From positions 3,405,883 through 3,469,882 of the forward strand of contig OX387183.1 of NCBI GenBank assembly GCA_947561395.2: DNA of 64,000 nucleotides, in the 5' to 3' direction. Origin of the DNA: Buxus sempervirens. Lineage: Eukaryota > Streptophyta > Magnoliopsida > Buxales > Buxaceae. This document shows positions 37,741 through 50,814 of the stretch, piece by piece; position 1 is the stretch's first letter; the number at the start of each line of letters is the position of its first letter. Made by a program: the position numbers and the translations under genes. The notes beneath the pieces were generated by a model. That model did not search any database and was not told where the DNA came from. It was given only the letters and a program-made list of their open reading frames with translations.

Positions 37741-37985
37741 TTTAAGACATGCTACTCAGCTTCAAATATCTCCATGGGCCAGAATCCTCTCTCATCCATC
37801 CCAATATATTGGTGGCGTCCCCCTCAATTACAACCCCCTGAAGCCCCATAGTATGAATATAGCGAATCCCTATTATAAGTGCCGATGACTTCGCCCGAGT
37901 AGAATCCGCTACTCCTATAGGAACACGATAAGCAGAAATGACCTGACCCACGTGGTCTCCAAAAACTCCTCCAACACCTGCTAAT
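37741..37985 (-). mobile_element. L1-type LINE RNase H fragment
   Basis: On the minus strand, QVISAYRVPIGVADSTRAKS and VVIEGDATNILGWM are from the same RNase H family as the LINE in callose synthase intron 8 (there [19 protein letters not shown] and [14 protein letters not shown]). Both ends are truncated. Confidence 0.8.
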
Positions 37986-38291
37986 CAGCTATAAATACAC
38001 AAGGTAAAATTAGTCCAAGACATGAGACAAGCAGAACGTCATGTTTATTTAATTATCACATTTAATGCATAAAGACATATGAGTTACCTCACATAAAAAA
38101 AAAAAAAGAAAAATAGAAAGAGAAACACCCTAGTTATGTTAATATGAGATTCCAACCATCAACATTCGAAAAAGAGAAATTTAGGGAAAGAATAATAACT
38201 AATGCCAAATTAAAAATACTATCCTGATTGATTGTAGAAACACAAAATGAAAAAACAGAAGATAGCAAATATGTTGCCTAACAGTACTTAC

Positions 38292-38804
38292 CCAATTTTT
38301 GTTAGTAAGAACCTGTCCGGGAGGCTGACAAAAGAAATCAGCATCTGTATGCATTGGCCACCCTAGCCGGAAACAATCAACTGACCTATAATTTTAGAAA
38401 CCAAATTAAAAGAATAGAAAAAAAAAAGGCAATTATGAACCAAAGTTCAAAAATATTAACCAATCAAACAAAAACGCATTACCAAAAGTATTCATTTAAA
38501 TCATCATAGTATCTCCACTGGGAATGCTTTGATTTTCCCCTTTTGCTCCTTTCAGCTTCCTGAGAAGTAGATGCCATCATAGCTAAGAAAAATGAAAGTA
38601 TAAAATGATACAAATAATAAATAAAAACATATCTCCATCTAAAAGGAAATAAGGCAGACTCTACACCTTAGCTATTACTTCATTAATTGGAGTAACAACT
38701 TTTCTCAGAAAAGCCTCCTCATCACCCCCATAGGATGGCTTGATATTCTCGCCTGTCATGGGGCTTACCATCCCAGCTAGCATGCCATACAGTTCAAATG
38801 CCAT
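38292..38804 (-). CDS. CALS3: callose synthase copy B, exons 10-12
   Basis: Exon 10 38667-38804 (46 codons), exon 11 38483-38559, exon 12 38292-38385. Phases chain as 0, 2 and 1, and the W codon is split across exons 11 and 12 as expected. They continue directly from the CYIYHH end of exon 9 in the family alignment, although exon 9 of copy B is 17.6 kb away. Confidence 0.85.
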
Positions 38805-39194
38805 CTAAAACAAGAGAGACAAAGAAGCAACTGAACATATCCAACAAGCACAAATAGAAATACCAGCTAACATCATATAAAAAATATCAAAATGACAGAA
38901 TAACTTACAGAAAAATAATTAAATGGCTGAATAATGTATAAAAAAAATGAAATAGATGAATAATCACTAAACAAATCGCAAAATGTGTATAAACCAATGA
39001 CTCAGGAATCACAGACTTCAAAAAGAAAATGAAATACAATTTTAAAAGGAAAAGATTTTTCGTACCAGCGCAGTTGGGATTAATTCAGGTGAATGCATAA
39101 TCTTAGGATTTCCTAAGAATTCAGTAATTAATAACCAAGTTTTTTTATACATTTACCACGAGAAGGCATATCAACCACCAAGAACAAGCTGATA

Positions 39195-39325
39195 TCAGAT
39201 AAAGATGAAATGCGAGCAAACACACACATACAAAGATGAAATGCGAGCAAACACGCGCGCACGCGGCGCATGTACACATGCACACAGGTACGCACCAACC
39301 CACACGTGTGCACGTGAACACACAT
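39195..39325. repeat. CA/CG-rich microsatellite with 28-bp duplication
   Basis: AAGATGAAATGCGAGCAAAC occurs twice (about 39201 and 39232), followed by alternating purine-pyrimidine CACGCGCGCACGCGGCG and CACA tracts. Confidence 0.85.
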
Positions 39326-39329
39326 GGAG

Positions 39330-39640
39330 GTCATTTTTAACGAGAAATGCTCAAATAAGAGTTTGTTTGAGAATGCATAGAATAAAAAAGGGCAAATCAT
39401 TATTTATTGACTTGCCCTTTTTAATGAAAGCAATATCAATGAAAAATGTTCAAATATATAATAAAAAAAAAAGCCAACTCAAATATTAATTTCTTCATAT
39501 ATGAATTTATTTGAGCAGGTCATTTTTAATTAAAAATGCTCAAAAATGACATGTTCCCATTTATTAAAAAGGGCAGGTCATTTTTAATGTATTTTTCATT
39601 TTACTTTTAATGAAAATGCTCAAGATGGAACTTTATTGAC
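39330..39640. repeat. AT-rich repeat block with dispersed 15-20 bp motif
   Basis: GGTCATTTTTAA followed by AATGCTCAAA recurs at about 39330, 39515 and 39572. AAAAAGGGCAAATCA and TGACTTGCCCTTTTT (39387-39422) form an inverted repeat. Possibly a degraded MITE. Confidence 0.5.
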
Positions 39641-39699
39641 TGCATATATTTGAAGGAACTAACTCAAAAGGACTCAACATACAACTCTGGAGTGATGGA

Positions 39700-41440
39700 A
39701 ATGAAACACGATTAGGTATGGCCAATACATATAGATAGACAAGAACGCAAAGCTAAAGGCAACCAGTACTTCAATAACAAATCAAAAAGATTAGGTGAAG
39801 AAATAAAGGAGCAAGGGAGAGATCCAAGTTGATTGAGAGAATTGCCAAACCTGATGATTAGATTTGAGAAAACTGGAGTGGTTAGACCAGGCCCAAAAGA
39901 AAGCAAATTAATGCATTCTCATTTGTCAGTAATAAGCACTCTAAGAGAGTGACTGAACAAGCTTTATTGAAAGAAAATCAACAGAACTTATTCCACAAGC
40001 TTGTGAAAGGACCAGGAATAGAAGGAAGATGGGCGAAAATTACACATGACAGACAAAAGTAAGTACAACAAAGTGGAGGAAGGAAGAAAGCTCAAGAAAG
40101 GGAGAATGGAATCAGACATAACAAAGGTTGAAGAGGCCTTCAGTAGTAACTGAGATGCCTTCAATTCAGACAGGAGATGATGCACGCTCTATGCAAGGGA
40201 CAAATGACACTTTAGAAGCTAACATGCTTTACACTCAAACCAATGAATAGGCAATAATGATGAGACCATATTTTGGAGAGATACATGATGAAGATGCCAC
40301 CCAAAAGGAGAAAGAGAACTCTGAAGAGCTCCACAATAAACTACAACATGTAAGAGTTACATTTGATATCACCAATACCAACTATTACCACAGATGATGT
40401 ACCATCAGCAAAAGTCACAAAAATCTATTTTCTAATGCGGTTCGAAAATTAGTGAAAATAGAATGACACCTTGACATATGATCATATTTGTTTGAAGCTA
40501 GTGTACAAGGAGTAGACTTAAAAGGACAAGACACTATAATTAGTACCTGAACTTTGAGCAAATGTAACAATGGAGTGCAAACATTGTACAACACTTGAGG
40601 AGTTGAGAAATCCAGTGTATTCCTCTGATTAAAAAACTGCCTTCCCACAAGTAGTAGAAGAAGATGAACCATCTATACAACCATCTGATTTCATAACATA
40701 ACTTGCATGGTTAGATGAGGTTGCAAGATGTGTAAGTAAACACCAAAACCAACTAACAGTGGCGTTCCTTCCCCCAGTGTGTGTGTACAAGACTAATACT
40801 ACCATGTTGTCTACCTGCCTCTGTCTATTTCTCTACCATGACCTATTCTAGTACTAATCGAATATCAGTCTCCACTGCATCTACCACCATATTGAGCGTT
40901 ATCTTGAGCACTTAAAGCTGATATATGCATTTCTTTATTTTCTGGACACTCTGGAAGAGAGGCATGGTCCAATATATAAAACACTACATTCAATACTCAC
41001 TACTTCAAAGAATAGTTTTTATTTTGTTGGTTCATAGTCCACCTTTAGTCCAAAAAGAAATTCCACCACTAGAAGATATTCTCATTGCTCTTGCATCTTT
41101 GCAAGATCTGTAGACAATGGACGACGCATCCACAACACTTCCCTTAAACTCACCAAAAAGGCAAAATACTTAGGGAGGCCTCGATTACTTTTAGGTAAAA
41201 AAAAAAAAAAATATCATTTGAGATTGAGATAATGCACACACAAGTGGTATTGCATTTTTGAGAATATGTTGTTCTTACATCCTCCCAAATTTCCTTAGCA
41301 ATATTCAAATACATTAGAGTACAACCGAACTTGAGCTCCACATTGTACTGCAAACATATCATACCTTGAGCATTCTCCCATATCAAATCTTCACAATTTC
41401 TTTCAATACGAGCAAGCTTGTCTTGAGTCAACTATTCAAT
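39700..41440 (-). mobile_element. decayed Copia retrotransposon (gag and protease traces)
   Basis: On the minus strand, 41431-41230 contains a gag trace (NIAKEIWEDVRTTYSQK), and 40680-40370 contains a protease-region trace (YDHMSRCHSIFTN then FADGTSSVVIGIGDIKCNSY after a frameshift). The rest down to 39700 is unreadable. Order and strand are consistent with one element. Confidence 0.55.
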
Positions 41441-41599
41441 TTACTTTTCCTAAAAGATAAACTTCAACGCATTTTGTCTAAGGAATATAGTTATTCCCTT
41501 AAGTTTAATAAAAGTGACTACCTTGAAATTAAGTCATTTGACACCACAATCTTAGATTTCAAATCCATAGAATTCATCACTAGAGTTTCTTGATGACAG

Positions 41600-42960
41600 A
41601 AAGTTCACCAACACTTTGTAGAGGAACTAAGAGACAAGCAACAATAAAATAAAATATGCCGAACTATGTCTCCACCACATCTCTCTTATCTTTGCTAGTA
41701 CAAAGTTGTGGTTGTAGACAAATGTCGTCAGGGCTCGGGCATCTCGTATAATACTGACTAATGTGCTCCTCTATGCAATCACCTCCAACATCAAGTCGAT
41801 GCAATGTGCCGCACACGGCATCAAATATATACTATATTTCTCCTGTATGATATTCCCAGCCTTCTTATAGTTTCTTCCATTATTTGTGACAATTTGCACC
41901 ACATACTGTACACAACATCAACTATGATCCCCTCAAGTAGCTGTGCTATATAGTCTGCATCCTTTATTTTATTTGATACGTCCATTGACTTCAAGAACAC
42001 TGCTTTCCCTCTACAGTATACCATGAAATTGATGATGGACAGTTTAGTAGGGCCTGTTCAACCATCACACATAATATTCACCCCGAACTGCTCCCCATGA
42101 GGTTGTAGGGATGCAATAAAATTTCTCATCTCCTGCTCCTCCTCATCTAAATATTTGCCCATAATGTCACGGGGTGTAGGCAGTTGCACTCCTGGACCGG
42201 CCTCCTGAATAGTGTCTACCATGTTCGTGAAGTGGGGAAATGCCGCTGCATTTGCTAGGATGTGATTAAAGATGAAAAACTTCAATATGTACTTCCTATT
42301 CTCTCCTTCAGTGATCCTTTGCTCCAAAAATCCCTAAGTCTCTTCTGTCTCGATCCAGAATAACGATATAAATGGGGCTCCGTAGGGTAGTCCAATGTCC
42401 TCGTACTCTGTGTTTGCCTTAACTCAGGCTCAGCCCGATGCCTTGAACCTTGAGCACGACTACCATGATCACCTCCAGAGTAACCGCCCCTCTCCAAGCC
42501 CAATCTGTGGCTCCCCTTTCTCTCATACTCATCTCGTAAAGAATCTCGAACACCGGCTTGAAATGCGGCTCTCTCTATCTCAGTTACCATATTAGCAGGG
42601 TAGACAATGTCATCGTCCGAATCCTCACCCCTAGCTGGTGGTCATGCAGGCTTCTCTAGCCTGCGTCTGATTTCAAGCTCTATGGCTCTTTTCTCTTGCC
42701 GGCTAGTCGTCCCTACATGTGGATGTTCTTGCATTTGTTTCTTTTACTTCTGGAGGTAATCTTGGACAGTTAACTACGTTCCTATAGTCATATGCTAGGT
42801 GTAGCTTCAAGCATGAAATCCCACCACCCTTAAATTGTTGGCCACAATAATTGCATTCCGTTTTATTTCTGTCCTCATCAACTTTCTTATAGTGCCTCCA
42901 ACCAATATCTACCTGCCTATAACCCTGTAGGTCACCTCCACTGCTAGAACCAGAAGCCAT
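41600..42960 (-). pseudogene. hAT transposase gene (BED zinc finger + DUF659), broken
   Basis: The minus-strand ATG at 42960 opens a BED-type finger (GWRHYKKVDEDRNKTECNYC, then LKLHLAYDYRN). A linker follows at 42590-42282. Then comes the DUF659 domain (FFIFNHILANAAAFPHFTNM from 42270; VNIMCDG, a TGA where the family has W, TGPTKLSIINFMVY at about 42060-42005), and further blocks with frameshifts (CAAHCIDLMLEV at about 41815-41780, LAKIREMWWRHS at about 41690). The C-terminal hAT dimerisation domain is missing. Transposase role is inferred from family; the gene is dead. Confidence 0.8.
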
Positions 42961-43099
42961 ACCAGATCAATACAGTAACAATCAACAATTAACAATCACT
43001 TGCACAATATACAAATAAAATATCAACAACAGTTTAGTTACAAAACAAACTTATAATGCTAGATATAAATACAATACAAAACAAAATTAATAATTAATA

Positions 43100-43860
43100 G
43101 TTAACTTTCGTGAGAAATAATTAAAAAATTAATTTTCATACAAATAATTATAGATAATTATACATGGCATTTATAGTAATTTTTATTAATTTATAATATG
43201 ATCAGTACTTTTTATTAATTTATAACATGATTTTTTTATATTTTTCCCTATTTTTAATTAATTTTAGTGAGTAATAATTAAAAAAAGTTAATTTTCATAC
43301 AAATATTTATAGATAATTATACATGGCATTCATAGAAATTTTTATTAATTTATAACATGATCAGTACTTTTTATTAATTTATAACATGATTTTTTTATTT
43401 TTCCCTATTTTTAATTAATTTTCGTGAGAAATAATAAAAAAATTTAATTTTCATACAAATATTTATAGATAATTATACATGGCATTCATAGTAATTTTTA
43501 TTAATTTATAACATGATTTTTGTATTTTTATACTTTTCCCTATTTTTAATTAATTTTCGTGAGAAATATTTAAAAAAATTAATTTTCAGACAAATAATTA
43601 TAAATAATTAAACATGGCATTCATAGTTATTTTTATTAATTTATAACATGATTTTTGTATTTTTAATATTTTTCCCTATTTTAATTAATTTTCGTCACAA
43701 ATAATTAAAAAAAATTATTTTCACACAAATAATTATAGATAATTATACATGGCATTCACAGTAATTTTTACTAATTTATAACATAATTTTTTGTTTTTTT
43801 TGTATATCTTTCCCTATTTTAAAATAATTTTCGTCACAAATAATTAAAAAAAAATTATAG
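43100..43860. repeat. AT-rich tandem repeat, about six copies of 133-161 bp
   Basis: TTAATTTTCGTGAGAAATAA (with variants) recurs at about 43102, 43263, 43420, 43556, 43689 and 43829, each followed by ACAAATAATTATAGATAATT, ACATGGCATT and TTATTAATTTATAACATGAT. Copies differ by small indels. It lies just upstream of the hAT transposase start. Confidence 0.88.
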
Positions 43861-44379
43861 GTAACAACACCCATCGATAGATTGAGTGCCTATGCATAAC
43901 ATATTCTAATTTCAGCTTAATCTAATACGTTTAAGCCTATAAAATAGAAGAAATAGATGTTTACCTTCTTAGGATTGAGCACGAATGTCGTATGATCTCC
44001 AATCCAACTCCAAATCGTGCCTAGCTTGCTTCTAGAATGAAGATCCAGAGAAAAGATGAAGTTTGGGACAGATTTCACAAGAAATCGTTGAGATTCGAAG
44101 AAAAAATATCAAAATCTCAATCCCCTTCCGTTTCTATCGAAAACTCCCCCATTTGGGCGAAATTTTCGCCCAAATCAACGACTTGAAGTCTCGGTTTGGC
44201 GCGCACGTGCGTGCGACTAAAAAAAAAAAAGGCGTTTCAACGAAATGCATCAGCACCTCTCGGGAAACTAAGGTTAGCGGCATTTTGGCTAGTGAAACGT
44301 ACCGCTAGCAAAATAAATTCGATTTTTCGGCGGCACGCCGAAACTGAAAACATTGCTAGTAACACAACACCAGTCACCC

Positions 44380-44710
44380 AACAACCACCACCAAAACACA
44401 CCACTCCCACATCACACACCACCATAACCATTATTACCTCCCCACCACCACCTTTGCCACCGCCACCCCTAGCCCCACCACTCCTACCACCACAACCATC
44501 CACCATCACCATCATCACCCACAACTGCACATCACACTACCACCACCACCATCACTACGCACCACCCCACCATTGTGCACTAGCAAGTCTAGAATTATCT
44601 TACCCATCACCCCACTACCCAACATCATCACCCGTCACCACCACCACCATCATTCCCCCACCACTCCCATTGCCACCCCACCACCACTCACCCACAACCA
44701 TTTCCACCCA
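44380..44710. repeat. CCA/CAC-rich low-complexity tract
   Basis: Long runs of CCACCACCA and CACCATCAC. The plus-strand translation is a Pro/Thr/His-rich string with no domain. Simple-sequence expansion, not a gene. Confidence 0.85.
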
Positions 44711-46005
44711 TCATCTTATTAAAACATAGTTTTCTTTTCTTCCTATTTCTCATCTCACCCAAACACCGGAAAAAGACAAGAAAATCACTATTTTATATTC
44801 TCTTATTTTTAGGTTTCTTTTCTTTTCTCCCCAAATCCAATGTTCCAAACACAGCCTAATGATGTGTAGCAGAGAAAATCCAAGTAGAGAAGAAATAACC
44901 AGGTTTCACACAACCTACACTAATAACATGTACAAATATTGTAAATAGAAGCACTTAATGAAGGAGAAAAAATGATGGAGAATAAGCATGAGAAAAGGTA
45001 TAACTGCATAAAAGAGAAGAAGGATGTTGAAGGGAGAAGAGAGACAAAAGTAACCACATGAAAATCAGATCTGGTTATGTGTCCCTATATTTTATATTAT
45101 TATTATTATTATTGTTTTAAAGGACAAAAATGCTCCCATTCACTAATAACAAAGCAACACACAGCAGATAGACTTCTGACATGCATCTACAAGACAGATA
45201 GTTTACAGTGGGCCCACGTGGTCCTTCACTATATTCACATACTCAGCAATAATTCCATCAAACAACGATTCAATATGAAACTTTCACGTCCCACTAAGGT
45301 GACCTTTATGTAGACTGCATCTCCCAACAAAATCATAACCATCAAGTATGTCATGTAATTCTGGTGCCAAATCCATGGTTTCATGTATTGGCTGTACATA
45401 AGGGCACCGTTAGGGACTGGAATCGTACTAGGCAACGATCCAAAGGGAGTTTAAAAAAATAAAACAAAATATCACCAAATACCAGTCCACAAACCCAGTA
45501 TAGACAACCACATACAATTCAAGAAATGAAATAAATGATAAATCCATCACTATTGGTTCTGAACCTCAAAAGACATTACCAGACATTTTCAGTATGGTAT
45601 GCAAGTTCAATACAAGAAACCTGACAGATTAGAAGATCATTTCCTACTACAATGCTCTTCTCTAAAGCGGTTTTGTCCTCCCACACACTAACATTGGTAA
45701 AGTCTTTTTGGCAATGTTGGGCATCCAATATATTCTCTATTTACATATAGCCTGCCACTACTCTTCAGCATATTTTATCCACCTACACCTAGAAAATAAG
45801 ATCCTTGTCCATCAGAACTGAAGTTCTTCACAAATGAATGAATAGGTTTGAAGTTGTGTGAATGATATAATGAAGAAATAAATTCCAAGAAATAACCAAT
45901 AAAATTTCACACATGGATGACTTGTCACAACAAATACAAAGTCATCATCATCATCATCATCATCATAAGCCAGTTCCCACAGAAGTCTGGTCAGCAACAT
46001 GAATC
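44711..46005. other. intron 9 (copy B) sequence, no recognised gene
   Basis: Contains (ATT)n at about 45091-45112 and (TCA)n at 45940-45965. No protein trace on either strand. Confidence 0.5.
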
Positions 46006-47100
46006 TTGTCTATCTATCCCGCTCCATAAAATTCAAATGTTCAGTTAATCTACATTTTTGTAGGTCTTGCTATACACTCCATCAATGTCTTTTTAGGTCT
46101 GCCTCTTACTAATACCCTTCAATTTGCATACTCTCACACCTTCTCACAGATGCATCTCTTGGCCACCACTTTACCTGACCAAAAACCATTTTAACCTACT
46201 CTCCTCCATTTTATTAGTTTTGCCAAAAGCCAATCTTAGCATCACCATCTCAGTAACATTCATCTTTTTGAACATGTTGATTCTTTGCCGCCCAACATTC
46301 TGTACCATACAATATAATTGGTCTTCTAATTATTGTCTTATATAACTTACCCTTCTACATGGAACACGCTTATCACACAAAACCCTAGAAGCACATCTCC
46401 ACTAAAGCCAGCCAACTCTAATCCTATATGCAACATATTCATCAATTTCCCTATCGTTTTGTACCATTGATCCAACATGAACATATTAAAAGGGCATTTC
46501 ATATATATTCAGTCTTTGCACAGCTTATTTTAAAAACCTTTGATTCTAAGGTATTTCTCCATAATTCTAGCATAATATTTACTTCTCTGGTTTGACTAAC
46601 TTTGATGCAAACCTATCTTAACCGGAAAATAATTTGTCTCACCGCCAACTATTTTCACTTTAGTTAAAGGCTCCCTCATATATATCCTTCCATAAATCAA
46701 TATATTTTATTGGTGCACCTTTTTTATACAAAGTCCACCAAATTAGTTGTCATGGAACCCAATCATATGCTTTTTTTTAAATCAATCAAAACCGTATACA
46801 AATCTTTTTTCTTTTCTCTAGACTTTTCTATTAATTGTCTAATAAAAGTATAGCTTTAGTAAATGATCTTCAGGCATAAATCCAAATTGGTTTTCTGTCA
46901 CTCAAGTTATTAGTCTTAGTCTATGTTCAACAACTCTTTTCCACAATTTCATAGTATGACTCACAAATTTAATACGACGGAAATTTGCACACCTTGCAAT
47001 ACATCTCCCCTACTCTTATATAACTATTTCCTTCTACTAATCCTCGACAATAATTTGCACAATAAATACAAAGTCATTTCAATCATCATCGTCATTGTCA
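46006..47100 (-). mobile_element. RTE-type LINE, 3' half, degraded
   Basis: On the minus strand, the region around 46420-46280 reads SRVLCDKRVPCRR and similar, and 46220-46130 gives KMEESRLKWF, the RTE C-terminal motif (usually RLRWFGHVKRRP). The 46550-46900 region carries RT traces. Many stops. Confidence 0.7.
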
Positions 47101-48332
47101 TCATAAGCCAGATCCCACCAAAGTGGGTTTGCGATAGAATCTTGTCTCTCCATCCTGCTTTATCAAAAATCATATATTTAGTTAACTTACGTTTTTCAAG
47201 TCTTGTTTTATGCACTCCATCAATGTATTTTTAGGGCTTCCTCTTACACTCTTAGGCCCTTCAATATGCAAACTCTCACAACTTCTATAGGCACGTCTCT
47301 AGGTCTCCACTTTACATGACCAAACTATCTTAACCTACTCTCCTCCATTTTATCCCTAATGCATACTATGCCTAACCACTTTCAAATATCTTCATTTCTT
47401 ATTTTTTATTTCTTAATTTTGCCTTAAGTCCATCTTAGCATCCTCATCTCGACAACACTCATCTCTTGAAGATGTTTATTCTTTACTGCCCGACATTCTG
47501 CAGTATGCAACATAGCTAGTCCAATTGTTGTCTTATAAAACTTACCATTTAACTTAATTGGAACACGCTGATCACACAAAATGCAAGAATCACCCCTCCG
47601 CTTAAGCCAACCAGCTTTAATTCTATATGCAACATCTTCATCAATTCTTTTTTATGAGTAATGAGTATGTATATATATATATATATATATAATGGAGAAG
47701 AACATACAATAATCCTATGTGGAAAGAGACATAGGCCTACCACCAAACCTACCACCTGAGACCACAGAAACACTTTTGACACCCCAGCAAAAAAACATAT
47801 GGCAACAGATCCAGACTCAATTCAACCCAGAATCAAACAACATTAGAACGTAATAGAACAAGAAGTTCCACTACTTCCAAGACTGTCACTCACCTAATCA
47901 AGTATCATCAACAAAATCTAAAACCACACCGTCCCTCTCACCGACCCACCCCTACCAAAGAATTCGAGAAACACCACTTATACCACACACCCACTATCTC
48001 AATGACACCAACCCCCAGAAAATCGGGTAGGACCGATACCCATGATGCGATTGCTACCAATATAGTGTCAATGACCTGATCTACCGATCTCCGTGTATCC
48101 TAAAATATGAACTTATTACTTAAAAAGATATCATGATATTGAATTCTAATAGTTCCATTAGTTATATTGTTATTTGTACAAAGATGACATTTCATATATT
48201 CAATGCTTGCACGGCTTATTTTAAAACCATTTGATTCTAAAGTGTCTCTCCAAAATTATAGCTAAAAATTTATTTCTTATCTAGTTTGACCAACCAATAC
48301 TACATCATGTGCGAATAATATACACCAAGGCA

Positions 48333-48912
48333 AACGGGTCTTCCATCAAAAATCAATTTCTTCACACGGACAGCAGTGTTGGGAAGAGTATTAACAATTG
48401 ATAATCTCGTGAAAAGAGCATGGCAAACCCCCAACAGATGTGTAATGTGCAAATTTGACTTGGAATCTGCTAATCATTTAATCGTCCACTATAAGGTAGC
48501 TCATGATTTGTGTACAGCTTTTCTATTGAGATTTGGGAAGCTATGGGTGCAGCCCTAGGACTTGCATCAAGTGTTACTATCTTGGAATTACAACAGAGGA
48601 GTCTCGAGGTATGAGGTTTTGGGGAACTTTGCCACAGCAACAATTCTATGGGCATTATGGAAGGAGAGGAATAAGAGAATTTTTAATGACTCTGCCAAGT
48701 CCTCATGGGTTTTATTAGAATACTCACTCAGCTATCTACTGTATTGGGCATCTAGTAAAGAATCATGTAAGGGGATAGATCGTAAGGAATTTTTAGAGTG
48801 TGGGAGCTTTTGTGTTTTGTAAGGTCCACCTAGTACACTCTGTGTACTTGTAAGTCCTATATTATTGCTCTTATAAATTAATATAATCCTCATTGATATC
48901 GATCAAAAAAAT
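48333..48912 (+). mobile_element. 580-bp L1 3' tail in RTE LINE, 14-bp target duplication
   Basis: Perfect TATACACCAAGGCA at 48319-48332 and 48913-48926. Plus-strand zf-RVT and ORF2 end: AWQTPNRCVMCKFDLESAN (about 48420), ATILWALWKERNKRIFND (about 48640), a stop, then the usual L1 tail ending with an A-run at 48905. Confidence 0.92.
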
Positions 48913-48981
48913 TATACACCAAGGCACCCCATCTCGAATATAACTCCAACTCACTTATAACTAAAGTGAAAAGATAAAGGC

Positions 48982-49225
48982 TAATAGAAGAATATTTAAG
49001 GATTCTTCCACTCCCATAACAGATCTGATTCGAGCGGCACTTAGCTATCTTCTTGGGTGGATTTCTAACACAAAGTTCAGAAGAGGCTTAGATAGTCAAG
49101 ACTTTTTTTCTTGTTAAAGTTTCTTGGAGTTGTAGGTGCTGGGTTTTTTATGTGTGTACACCTATCGTGTACTTGTTTCTTGATCTCTTGATTGATTAAT
49201 ACATATCCTTTATTACCTATCAAAA
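48982..49225 (+). mobile_element. 244-bp L1 3' tail in RTE LINE, 13-bp target duplication
   Basis: Perfect AAAAGATAAAGGC at 48969-48981 and 49226-49238. Plus strand: RRIFKDSSTP, then ALSYLLGWISN and GLDSQDFFSC, the last codons of an L1 ORF2, followed by its 3' UTR and A-run. It lies 56 bp after the preceding L1's target duplication. Confidence 0.92.
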
Positions 49226-50400
49226 AAAAGATAAAGGCATTAATAGATGACCCTTGATGCAAACCTATATTAACTCGGAAATTAGGTGTTTCACCGCTAA
49301 CAATTTTCTCTTAGTTAAGACTCCCTGATAAATATCCTTCACTGCATCAACATATTTCACCAAATTAATTCTCTTGGAACCCTATCACATGCATTTTCTA
49401 AATCAATAAAAACCATATGCAAATCCTTTTTCTTTTCTGTAGACTTTTCTATTAAATGTTTAAGTCAAAATATAGCTTCAGTAGTGAATCTTCTAAGCAT
49501 AAATCCAAATTGGTTTTTAGTCACCCTAGTTATTAGCCTTAATTTGTGCTCAATAACACGTTCCCATAATTTCATAGTGTGACTCATATGTTTAATGCCA
49601 CGGTAATTTGCACACTCTTGTACATTTCCCTTATTCTAATAACTTTGTATTTTGTACTAATCCTCAAAGCATTTGGCATTTTCCTACATCTATAGGGATG
49701 ACAACTAGGCCCAAGGCTTTTCTTATTTTCATTTTATCTAAAGCATCTTTAACTTTTACAACTTAAACCATACAACAATATCCCTCAGGCACTTCCACAC
49801 ATCAATAGGGATGACATCAAGGCCCAAGGCTTTTCATGTTTTCATTTTATCTAGAGCATCTTTAACTTTTACAACTCGAACCATACGAATATAGGTTTGT
49901 TCTCCAGTTCCATTAATGCCACTGTCCATACACAATCTAGATCTCTTTGTATCGTCCCCATTTAATAATTTTATAAAATATTCTTTCCACCTTTCCTTAA
50001 TCTCCTCATCTTTTACAAAAACTCAAGAATTTTCACTTTTAATACATCTAACCTAATCTAAGTCCCTCGTTTTAATTTCTCTTAATGTTTATAGATAAAG
50101 TTTTCACCTTCTATAAAAACCAAAATTATCATATAATTTGTTATAGGCATGGTTATTAGTTTCACTAGCTTTCCCCATTGTTTCTTTTCTAACATTTTTT
50201 TATCTTTCTAAGTTAGTTTTATCCTTTTGCCAAACTTTAAAATAACATCACTCAACCACCAAGTGTCCCTATGAGCTAGAATACTACATCATAATGCACA
50301 TCATAATTCTCCAAATACTTCTTTTCCAAGTCTTGTGATGCAATTGCCCATTCATTCCACATTCTGTCTGATAACCCATAAGGTCCCAAAAACCTAATTT

Positions 50401-50814
50401 AAGGTGCATAGGGGTAATATCCCGGAATTTTAAATACTAATTTTAAATTGGATTTTATAATTAATAATTCTTTTATTGGTGGAAAATACTGGAAATAAGG
50501 AAAAAGGTTATTTTGGGAATTCTTCAAAAATCAAATGCAAGAGATTGAACCAATAAGATAAGTGAATTGTTTAAATTTCTAATAGAAAAATATTAAAAAA
50601 TAGGTAAATTAATTAGTTTATTTTATTTTATTCTATTGTGTGAGCATGAATTTATTGGAGGGGTAATGCATGCAAACACAGTTTATTCATGGTGATCATG
50701 TAGAGTGTGTATTGTGGTGGAGCACATAGCAAATCTCAAGAGGTTCAAAGCTAGAGTTGGCGGCAACTATAAATAGGGAGGTCAATCTATTAGTTCAATA
50801 ATTTTCAACAGCAA
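50401..50814. other. AT-rich sequence before the L1 leader
   Basis: No recognised feature. May include the L1 promoter region or the end of the RTE element. Confidence 0.35.

Larger units (their letters stand above)
47101..50400 (-). mobile_element. second RTE-type LINE, interrupted by three insertions
   Basis: On the minus strand, the C-terminal block at 47360-47270 reads KMEESRLRWFGHVKWRPRDV; the 47640-47540 block is the upstream conserved region. A 450-bp stretch at 47650-48110 is foreign. The RT FADD-like box lies near 48310-48270 (FAHDVVLVGQTR). Two L1 tails (48333-48912 and 48982-49225) are inserted. RT fingers/palm traces continue to about 50300. Removing the insertions restores collinearity with the 46006-47100 copy. 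Confidence 0.7.

Noticed and set aside
43100..43860. regular repeat resembling a CRISPR array
   Set aside because: Units are 133-161 bp, AT-rich and diverged, in plant nuclear DNA. It is a minisatellite.
44196..44729. 177-codon Pro/His/Thr-rich ORF
   Set aside because: Simple CCA/CAC repeat expansion with low-complexity translation.
46124..47234. small plus-strand ORFs as genes
   Set aside because: They are shadows of RTE LINE coding on the minus strand.
47650..48110. insert in the RTE LINE as a named element
   Set aside because: Clearly foreign to the RTE frame, but I could find neither target duplication nor family signature.
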